From: CAJFUR01 sp904420575
Lineage (GTDB): Bacteria; Actinomycetota; Coriobacteriia; Coriobacteriales; Eggerthellaceae
Direction of reading: 5' to 3'
NCBI GenBank assembly: GCA_965119745.1
Contig: OZ221973.1
Coordinates: 1,488,001 to 1,552,000 of the forward strand
DNA: 64,000 nucleotides
The stretch's first letter is position 1. Each line of letters starts with the position of its first letter. Below, piece after piece: positions 58,148 to 64,000 of the stretch. The position numbers and the translations under genes are program-made. The notes below the pieces were generated by a model. It worked only from the letters and a program-made list of their open reading frames with translations, was not told the origin of the DNA and did not search any database.

Positions 58148-59827
58148 CTAGTCCCGCGTCAGCTTGCGGCGCAGGCGGTGCGGCTTCGAGGCTTCCGGCC
58201 CCAAACGTTCGACGCGGTTCTTCTGGTACGACTCGAAGTTGCCCTCGAACCAATGCCAGCGTCCGGGGTTCTCGTCGTCGCCTTCCCACGCCAGGATGTG
58301 CGTGGCGACGCGGTCGAGGAACCAGCGGTCGTGGCTGGTGACGACCGAGCAGCCGGGGAAGGCCAGAAGCGCCTCTTCCAGGCTGGACAGCGTCTCCACG
58401 TCCAGGTCGTTCGTGGGCTCGTCCAGAAGCAGGAGGTTTCCGCCCTGCTTGAGCGTGAGCGCCAGGTTCAGGCGGTTGCGCTCGCCGCCGGAAAGCACGC
58501 CGGCCGGCTTCTGCTGGTCGGAGCCTTTGAAGCCGAAGCTGGCCACGTAGGCGCGGCTGGGAATTTCCGTGTCGCCCACCTTCAGGTAGTCCAGGCCGTC
58601 CGACACCACTTCCCACAGCGTCTTGTTAGGGTCGAGCCCCGCGCGGTTCTGGTCGACGTAGGATATCTTCACCGTCTCGCCGATGCTGAGCGTGCCGGAC
58701 GTGAGCGGCTCCTGTCCCATGATCATCTTGAACAGGGTGGACTTGCCCACGCCGTTGGGGCCGATGACGCCCACGATGCCGCCCTGGGGCAGCGTGAAGG
58801 ACAGGTCGTCTATGAGCACGCGCTCGCCGAAGGCCTTGTGCAGATGTTCGGCCTCGATCACCTTCGCGCCCAGACGCGGGCCCACGGGAATCTGGATGTC
58901 GGCGAAGTCGAGCTTCTTCGACGCGCGGGCCTCGGCCTCCATCTGCTCGAAGCGCTCGATGCGCGCCTTGCTTTTCGCCTGGCGCGCCTTGGGGCTCGAA
59001 CGCACCCAGGCGAGCTCGGCTTCCAGGCGCTTCGCCAGCTTCGCATCCTTCTGACCTTGGGCGGCCAGGCGTGCGGCCTTTGTCTCCAGGTAGGTGGAGT
59101 AGTTGCCCTTGTAGGGATAGAGGTGCCCGCGGTCCACCTCGCAGATCCATTCGGCCACGTTGTCCAAAAAGTAGCGGTCGTGCGTGACCGCCAGCACCGC
59201 GCCGGGGTACGTGCGCAGGAACTGTTCCAGCCACAGCACCGACTCGGCGTCCAGGTGGTTCGTGGGCTCGTCGAGCAGCAGCAGGTCGGGCGCTTCCAGA
59301 AGCAGCCGGCACAGCGCCACGCGCCTGCGCTCGCCGCCGGAAAGCACGTTCACCGGCCTGTCGGGGTCGGGGCACTGCAGCGCGTCCATGGCCTGGGAAA
59401 GCTGGCTGTCCAAGTCCCATGCGTTGGCGGCGTCTATCTCGGTCTGCAGCTTGCCCATCTCGTCCATGAGCGCGTCGAAGTCGGCGTCGGGCGAGGCCAT
59501 TTCCTCGCCGATGGCGTTGAAGCGTTCGACCTTCGCGATGATGTCGCCGAAGGCCTGGCGGATGTTCTCGATGACGGTCTTCTCGTCGTCCAGCGGCGGC
59601 TCCTGCTGCAGGATGCCCACCGAGAAGCCGGGCGTGAGCCGCGCCTCGCCGTTCGTGACCTCTTCCAGGCCGGCCATGATCTTGAGCAGCGTCGACTTGC
59701 CCATGCCGTTGGGCCCCACGACGCCTATCTTGGCGCCGGGGAAGAACGACAGCGTGACGTCGTCCAGGATGACCTTGTCGCCATGCGCCTTGCGCGCCGC
59801 ATGCATCTGGTAAATGAATTCTGGCAT
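58148..59827 (-). CDS. ettA: Energy-dependent translational throttle protein EttA (ABC-F)
   Basis: EttA is a ribosome-binding ABC-F ATPase that gates the first elongation step according to ATP level. The 559 residues contain two ABC cassettes: Walker A GPNGMGKS and GPNGVGKS, signatures LSGGERRRVAL and LSGGERNRLNL, and Walker B LLLLDEPTNHLD and LLLLDEPTNDLD. The inter-domain linker is rich in Lys, Arg and Glu (SSPKARQAKSKARIERFEQM). The start MPEFIYQMHAARKAHGDKVILDDV is diagnostic of EttA over other ABC-F proteins. An extended -10 (TGCTAGAAT, complement of about 59951-59959) is a likely promoter. Confidence 0.95.
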   Translation of the reverse strand: MPEFIYQMHAARKAHGDKVILDDVTLSFFPGAKIGVVGPNGMGKSTLLKIMAGLEEVTNGEARLTPGFSVGILQQEPPLDDEKTVIENIRQAFGDIIAKVERFNAIGEEMASPDADFDALMDEMGKLQTEIDAANAWDLDSQLSQAMDALQCPDPDRPVNVLSGGERRRVALCRLLLEAPDLLLLDEPTNHLDAESVLWLEQFLRTYPGAVLAVTHDRYFLDNVAEWICEVDRGHLYPYKGNYSTYLETKAARLAAQGQKDAKLAKRLEAELAWVRSSPKARQAKSKARIERFEQMEAEARASKKLDFADIQIPVGPRLGAKVIEAEHLHKAFGERVLIDDLSFTLPQGGIVGVIGPNGVGKSTLFKMIMGQEPLTSGTLSIGETVKISYVDQNRAGLDPNKTLWEVVSDGLDYLKVGDTEIPSRAYVASFGFKGSDQQKPAGVLSGGERNRLNLALTLKQGGNLLLLDEPTNDLDVETLSSLEEALLAFPGCSVVTSHDRWFLDRVATHILAWEGDDENPGRWHWFEGNFESYQKNRVERLGPEASKPHRLRRKLTRD

Positions 59828-60278
59828 GATTGGTCTTGCCTTTCTTGTCTTGAATGCTGCCTCGAAGAATCCGCGTTCCTTCGTGCGCCTTCGCGCCTTG
59901 CGGGGCGAGCGGCCGAGTGCGGCGGAGCCCGTGCAACGGTGATCGGTACGATTCTAGCAAGAACGGCTGCATTGTCGTCGCGCGAGGCGTCTAATTGCCA
60001 GGAAACCCAGAATCCCTTGCCGTTCTCTTTGATGCCTATCGGCACCGCACCGCGCGAAACTTCGAGGTTGCGGCCTGCGGGACATGATTGTTTGCTACAA
60101 TGGCCGTACTATCCAAGCATTCGCCCTTTTTTGCTTGTTCGAAGGTTGGCTTTGGCTCGGTGGTTCCAGCAGGCTTTGCGAAAATGCCGCCGGGTGGGGG
60201 CTGCGAAGGCGGAAAGCGCGGTTGCTTACATAGTGGCCGTCTGTTTCACGGGTTTTGTTCTGAGGAAAGGGGAACACC
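59828..60278. other. 451-base divergent intergenic region
   Basis: No gene is seen. It holds the leftward ettA promoter described with that gene, and a rightward extended -10 (TGCTACAAT, 60093-60101) likely serving the small membrane protein. A second related stretch (TTGCTTACATAGTGGCCGT, near 60223-60241) resembles the first (TTGCTACAATGGCCGT). Confidence 0.5.
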
Positions 60279-60548
60279 ATGCAAGAATCGAAAGGCTTGG
60301 CCGTTGGCGGTCTGGTACTGGGCATTGCCTCCATCGTGTTCGCGTTCATCTACACGTGGATCGGCCTGGCGCTGGGCATCGTGGGCATTGTTTTGTCGGC
60401 CATGGCCATGAAGCGCTGTCCTTCCGCGAAGGGGCTGGCCATTGGCGGTTTGGTGTGCGCCATCGTCGGCACGGTCCTGAACGTGTCGCTCGTTGCGTGC
60501 GCGCTCTGCGTCGTCGGTTCCGTGCTTTCCGCGGCGGCCGTGGCGTAG
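60279..60548 (+). CDS. DUF4190-like small membrane protein
   Basis: This 89-residue protein has two membrane hairpins, each starting with a KGLAVGG/KGLAIGG motif: GLAVGGLVLGIASIVFAFIYTWIGLALGIVG and GLAIGGLVCAIVGTVLN. That internal duplication is typical of DUF4190-type proteins, whose function is unknown. GAGGAAAGGGG upstream supports ATG 60279. A strong terminator follows, so it is monocistronic. Confidence 0.8.
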   Translation: MQESKGLAVGGLVLGIASIVFAFIYTWIGLALGIVGIVLSAMAMKRCPSAKGLAIGGLVCAIVGTVLNVSLVACALCVVGSVLSAAAVA

Positions 60549-60568
60549 CCTGCGGGCGGTCCGGCTTC

Positions 60569-60597
60569 GAAACGGCCCGGTTCGGGCCGTTTCTTTT
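60569..60597 (+). terminator. Rho-independent terminator
   Basis: GAAACGGCCCG (60569-60579) pairs perfectly with CGGGCCGTTTC (60583-60593) over a 3-base loop, followed by TTTTCTC. Confidence 0.92.
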
Positions 60598-60688
60598 CTC
60601 AGTCGCGTCCCGGCCCGGGACTTGCGTTCCTGGTTTCGGTCCGCGCTCAAAGCCCGCAAGCGCCGTCGCATTCAAAGGAGACCCCTCC

Positions 60689-61495
60689 ATGTTTCCTCTC
60701 GTCACCCTTTTCGGCAAGGAAATAGGAACCTACTCCCTCTGCGTCATCGCGGGCGTGCTGGCACTCATGCTCTGCACGTGGCTGTTGGCGCGGAGGCGCG
60801 GGCTGGTTCCCGAAGACGAGGTCGTCGTCATGCTCGTGGCGCTTGCAGGCATGGTCGTGGGCGGGTCGCTGCTTTACGGCGCCACGAACGCCTCTCTCGT
60901 CGCCAAGATTCTGGGATCGTACGAGGCATATGACGGGTTCGTGCCGTGGGCCATGGACCTGGCGGCGTGCTTTGGCGGGTCGGTCTTCTATGGAGGGCTT
61001 GCAGGCGCGGTGGTGGCCGGAAGCCTGTTCGTCCGTGCGCGCGGCGGGCGCGTCCTCGAGCATCTGGACGTCTTCGCGGTGGGCATCCCGTTGTTCCATG
61101 CTCTCGGCAGGGTGGGGTGCTTTCTGGGCGGGTGCTGCTATGGCGTGGAGTGGCCAGGGGGCGTGGTGTACACGCACGATCCCATCGGGCTTGCCAACGG
61201 CGTGCCGCGCTTTCCCGTCCAGCTGGTGGAGGCCGGCGTGGAGTTGGTGCTGTTTCTTGTCCTGCTGGGGCTTTTCCTGCGAGGTCGGGGCAGGGGCAAA
61301 CTCATGGCGTGCTGGGCGCTTGCCTATGCGCCGGCGCGCTTCCTGCTGGAGTTTTTGAGGGGCGACGCCTATCGCGGCTTCTTCGGTCCGCTTTCCACCT
61401 CTCAGTGGATAAGCATCGCGGTGTTCGTGGCCACCGTGGCGTTCCTCGCGTGGCACCGCCATCGAGCTGCCGGAGGTAGGAGGGTGCAAGCGTGA
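60689..61495 (+). CDS. Prolipoprotein diacylglyceryl transferase (Lgt)-family protein
   Basis: This 268-residue membrane protein has about seven transmembrane helices. Its Lgt signature is IPLFHALGRVGCFLGGCCYGVEW, where HALGR is the lipid-binding motif; the cysteine-containing GCFLGGCCYG replaces the classic GNFINGE and marks a divergent Lgt clade. The later ARFLLEFLRGD also fits the family. It could lipidate the lipoproteins seen in the window (ModA, the ABC binding protein, the flavoprotein reductase), or be a specialised paralogue. AAAGGAG selects ATG 60689; the frame is open far upstream, but through unrelated sequence. Its stop overlaps the next gene's GTG start (GTGA). Confidence 0.8.
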   Translation: MFPLVTLFGKEIGTYSLCVIAGVLALMLCTWLLARRRGLVPEDEVVVMLVALAGMVVGGSLLYGATNASLVAKILGSYEAYDGFVPWAMDLAACFGGSVFYGGLAGAVVAGSLFVRARGGRVLEHLDVFAVGIPLFHALGRVGCFLGGCCYGVEWPGGVVYTHDPIGLANGVPRFPVQLVEAGVELVLFLVLLGLFLRGRGRGKLMACWALAYAPARFLLEFLRGDAYRGFFGPLSTSQWISIAVFVATVAFLAWHRHRAAGGRRVQA

Positions 61496-63330
61496 GAGAC
61501 GTCTCGATAGCGCCAAGGTCGCGCGCCGACGCGCGCATTGCCGACTACCTCGAGCGGCAGGCGCGGCGCGTGCGCACGACGCCGCCGGGCACGTGCCCGC
61601 TGGTCGTCCTGCTGTCGATGGTGCAGGCGGCTGCGGCCCAGACCTGCGGGAAGTGCGTGCCGTGCCGCGACGGCCTGCCCCGTCTGGCCGCCCTGCTCGA
61701 ACGCTTGGTGGCCTGCGAGGCCGACGAGAAGGACCTGGAGGACGTGCAGGCGCTTGCGGACACGGTGCGCGCCACGTCCGACTGCGCCATTGGCTACGAG
61801 GCCGCCACGGCCCTGCTCGACGGCCTGGAGGACTTCGCCGACGAGGTGAAAAGCCACCTGCAGGTGCGTGCGTGCGCCGCAGGCGTCGGCCAGACGGTGC
61901 CGTGCGAGACGCTGTGCCCGGCGCACGTGGACGTTCCCGCGTACATCGCGCTGGTGGCCGAAGGGCGCTATGCGGAGGCCGTGAACGTGGTGCGCAGGGA
62001 CAACCCGTTTCCCACCGCCTGTTCGTTCGTGTGCGAACATCCCTGCGAGCAGCGGTGCCGCCGCACGCTGCTCGACGCGCCCGTCAACATCCGCGGCATC
62101 AAGCGCTTCGCGGTGGACGGGGCGCCGGCCGACCAGGTGCCACCGCCTCCCCGCGGAGCGGACACCGGGCGCACGGTCGCCGTCGTGGGCGGCGGGCCGA
62201 GCGGGCTTTCCTGCGCGTACTTCCTGGGACTCATGGGGCACCGCGTCACGGTGTTCGAGGCGCGCGAGCAGCTGGGCGGCATGATGCGCTACGGCATCCC
62301 CGCCTACCGCTTCCCCCGCGAGCGGCTGGACGAGGACGTCCGCGGCATTCTGAACGCAGGCGGCATAACGGCACGTTGCGGCATGGCCGTCGGGGAGCGC
62401 GAGATGCGCGACGTGGCCGGCACGTACGACGCCGTGTACGTGGCCATCGGCGCGCAGGCGGGCAAGCGGCTGGACCTTCCCGGCGCGGACGCCGAGGGCG
62501 TGTATTCGGCGGTGGAGCTGCTGGGCTTCATCGGCGACGGCGACTATCCCGACTTCACGGGCAAGCGCGTGGTCGTGGTGGGCGGCGGCAACGTGGCCAT
62601 GGACTGCGCCCGCACGGCGGTGCGCGCCGGCGCATCGGAGGTCACGGTGGCGTACCGGCGGCGCCGGGAGGACATGACGGCTCTGCCCGCCGAGGTGGAA
62701 AGCGCCGTGGCGGAAGGCGTGGAGCTGATGGAGCTGGAAGCCCCCGTGCGCATCGACGTGGACGCGTTCGGACGTTGCACGGCGCTGGTCACGCAACCGC
62801 AGATGATCGGCCCCGTGCGTGCCGGCCGGCCCGCGCCCGTCTCGGCGGGCAAGCCCGAGCGGCGCATTGCGGCCGACGTCGTGCTTATCGCCGTGGGACA
62901 GGACGTCGTGTCCGCGCCGTTCGAGGCGTTCGGCATGAAGGCGGCGCGTGGCCGCTTCCTGGCCGACGACGGCCTGGCGGCCGAAGGGCAGGCCCACGTC
63001 TTCGTGGGCGGCGACTGTCAGACCGGCCCCTCGACGGTCATCCGCGCCATTGCAGCAGGGAAGGTGGCCGCGCGCGCCATCGATGGGTTCCTGGGATACT
63101 GCCACAAGCTGCCGGGCGACGGAGAAGCGCCGGCGGCCTGGCCGAACGACCGGACGCCCAAGGGGCGCGTGGAGTTGGCCGAGCGCCCGGCGCGCGAGCG
63201 CAAGCGGGACTTCGAAGGCGTGGAGTGCGGCATGAGCCGCGAGGAAGTCATACAGGAGTGCGGACGTTGCCTGCGGTGCGACCAGTTCGGCTGCGGCGCG
63301 ACGGAGGAAGGCAGGGTGCAGCATGCCTAG
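61492..63330 (+). CDS. NAD(P)H-type flavoprotein: NuoF C-terminal 4Fe-4S domain fused to GltD-like oxidoreductase
   Basis: This 612-residue protein begins with a NuoF-like 4Fe-4S domain (TCGKCVPCRDGLPRLAALLERL, residues about 50-75). A GltD-like region follows: the cysteine-rich CETLCPAHVDVPAYI and CSFVCEHPCEQRCRR cluster domain, FAD-binding VAVVGGGPSGLSCAYFLGLMGH, a second nucleotide-binding VVVVGGGNVAMDCARTAVRAG, and the FAD closing VFVGGDCQTGPSTVIRAIAAG. The last residues carry ECGRCLRCDQFGC, a further cysteine motif. It probably moves electrons between NAD(P)H and iron-sulfur partners. The start is GTG at 61492, overlapping the Lgt-like stop by 4 bases; its stop overlaps the next gene by 8. 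It is likely the electron-input subunit of a formate dehydrogenase or hydrogenase. Confidence 0.85.
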   Translation: MRDVSIAPRSRADARIADYLERQARRVRTTPPGTCPLVVLLSMVQAAAAQTCGKCVPCRDGLPRLAALLERLVACEADEKDLEDVQALADTVRATSDCAIGYEAATALLDGLEDFADEVKSHLQVRACAAGVGQTVPCETLCPAHVDVPAYIALVAEGRYAEAVNVVRRDNPFPTACSFVCEHPCEQRCRRTLLDAPVNIRGIKRFAVDGAPADQVPPPPRGADTGRTVAVVGGGPSGLSCAYFLGLMGHRVTVFEAREQLGGMMRYGIPAYRFPRERLDEDVRGILNAGGITARCGMAVGEREMRDVAGTYDAVYVAIGAQAGKRLDLPGADAEGVYSAVELLGFIGDGDYPDFTGKRVVVVGGGNVAMDCARTAVRAGASEVTVAYRRRREDMTALPAEVESAVAEGVELMELEAPVRIDVDAFGRCTALVTQPQMIGPVRAGRPAPVSAGKPERRIAADVVLIAVGQDVVSAPFEAFGMKAARGRFLADDGLAAEGQAHVFVGGDCQTGPSTVIRAIAAGKVAARAIDGFLGYCHKLPGDGEAPAAWPNDRTPKGRVELAERPARERKRDFEGVECGMSREEVIQECGRCLRCDQFGCGATEEGRVQHA

Positions 63331-64000
63331 CTTGACGATAGACGGCGCGCGCGTCGCCGTTCCCGAAGGCACGACCGTCCTGGAGGCCGCGCGGGCGGCG
63401 GGGATCCGTATTCCCACGCTGTGCTACCTGAAGGACGTGAGCGCCGTCGGGTCGTGCCGCGTGTGCGTGGTGGACGTGGAGGGCGAGGAACATCCCGTGC
63501 CGGCGTGCTCCACCGTCGCGCGCGAGGGCATGGCGGTGGCCACGCAGTCGCTGCGCCTCACGGACTACCGCCGCGTGGCGTTGGAGCTGCTGTGCGCTTC
63601 GTGCGTGCCCTGCTCCGAGGGCCGCTGCGCCGACTGCGACGCCGATGGCGCCTGCGAGCTGCAGGCGCTCGCCTGCGCCTACGGCGTGATAGGGGATGCG
63701 CAAGCGGGTGCGGCGGGGGTCGTGGTCGCAGGCGCGGGCGCAGGTGCGCCGTGGGAAGAGCCCGTCCTCGACAGCCATCCCTTCCTCACGTACGACCCGA
63801 ACCGCTGCATCGCGTGCCAGCGGTGCGTGGGCGCGTGCAACGTGGCCGCGCGCAACCACACGCTCACGACCGGCAAGCGGGGCGCGCGCACCACCATCCG
63901 GGCGCCGTTCGGCGCGGACTGGCGCACGTCGGGCTGCGAGTCGTGCGGCAACTGCGCCCAGGCGTGCCCGACCGGCGCGCTGGCGGTGAAGCGCCGCCGC
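63323..64000 (+). CDS. NuoG/FdhA/HydA-type iron-sulfur subunit, N-terminal part (runs off the window)
   Basis: The first 226 residues are visible. A 2Fe-2S ferredoxin domain starts MPSLTIDGARVAVPEGTTVLEAARAAG with ligands in CYLKDVSAVGSCRVCVV and VPACST. A modified NuoG His/Cys-type segment (ASCVPCSEGRCADCDADGACELQ) follows, then two 4Fe-4S motifs, CIACQRCVGACNVAA and CESCGNCAQACPTGAL. This order occurs in the large subunit of NAD-linked formate dehydrogenases, in [FeFe]-hydrogenases and in NuoG; the catalytic domain that would decide lies beyond 64000. ATG 63323 overlaps the preceding gene by 8 bases. Nearby modABC and moaAC make a molybdenum enzyme plausible. Confidence 0.82.
   Translation, partial: MPSLTIDGARVAVPEGTTVLEAARAAGIRIPTLCYLKDVSAVGSCRVCVVDVEGEEHPVPACSTVAREGMAVATQSLRLTDYRRVALELLCASCVPCSEGRCADCDADGACELQALACAYGVIGDAQAGAAGVVVAGAGAGAPWEEPVLDSHPFLTYDPNRCIACQRCVGACNVAARNHTLTTGKRGARTTIRAPFGADWRTSGCESCGNCAQACPTGALAVKRRR

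Noticed and set aside
58130..60688. N-terminal extension of the Lgt-like frame by about 850 codons
   Set aside because: It runs antisense through ettA and across a terminator; the Lgt family start with AAAGGAG lies at 60689.
1..64000. tRNA, rRNA, insertion sequence, integrase or prophage genes
   Set aside because: No T-loop-like GGTTCGAATCC sequence, rRNA segment, transposase or integrase motif was recognised anywhere in the window by eye; a covariance-model scan would be needed to be certain for small RNAs.

Overview
The window is about 64 kb of high-GC bacterial chromosome, densely coded on both strands. My inference is an anaerobic, host-associated actinobacterium of the Eggerthellaceae (Eggerthella/Gordonibacter type). 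Three things suggest this: a membrane-embedded LuxR regulator divergent from a Tat-exported flavoprotein reductase, Tat lipoproteins, and molybdenum, nickel and formate-dehydrogenase-like genes with no aerobic respiratory genes. No rRNA, tRNA, CRISPR array, phage or insertion sequence was found.

Layout. 1-4092: NAD(P)H-hydrate dehydratase, an HdeD-like membrane protein and DNA ligase A. 4258-9911: a five-gene peptide/nickel-class ABC importer with two palindromic operators in front and a His-rich N-terminus on one ATPase; nickel is the most likely cargo. 10640-14641: molybdate importer modABC, whose permease carries an extra exported domain. 14766-20716: a 1,916-residue beta-helical surface protein with an LAXTG-type anchor signal and a structured leader RNA. 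20962-22568: moaA and moaC. 22744-25738: bacterioferritin, YebC and an L-cysteine desulfidase-type protein. 25855-29238: LuxR-type membrane regulator and flavoprotein reductase. 29614-31872: ruvCAB. 32095-33038: a DUF6483-like protein and a cold-shock protein with a switch-like leader.

33496-38657 is a queuosine block (queA, queH, tgt) with a HAD hydrolase. 38933-40279 is a diguanylate cyclase. 40359-43319 is an overlapping leftward operon of alpha/beta hydrolase, acyltransferase and DUF6320 protein. 43767-44606 holds GlsB-type and flavin-reductase genes. 44849-49208 is a tightly coupled carotenoid operon (crtI, crtB and a fused two-domain isoprenoid-alcohol kinase), convergent with an HTH-superoxide reductase fusion at 49159-49794. 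50563-58048 has tatD, tcdA and a large Lhr-type helicase; 58148-60548 has ettA and a small membrane protein. The right end starts an operon of an Lgt-like protein, a NuoF/GltD-type flavoprotein and a truncated NuoG/FdhA-like iron-sulfur subunit.

Together the nickel and molybdate importers, MoaA/MoaC and the terminal iron-sulfur operon point to metal-cofactor supply for anaerobic redox enzymes. The intergenic regions are unusually rich in repeats: a 13-bp minisatellite, a dispersed 29-bp unit, 34-37-bp tandem repeats, and long inverted repeats of which two share a 77-nt loop. The least explained items are the fused kinase in the carotenoid operon, the HTH-superoxide reductase fusion, the ModB extension and the intergenic repeat families.
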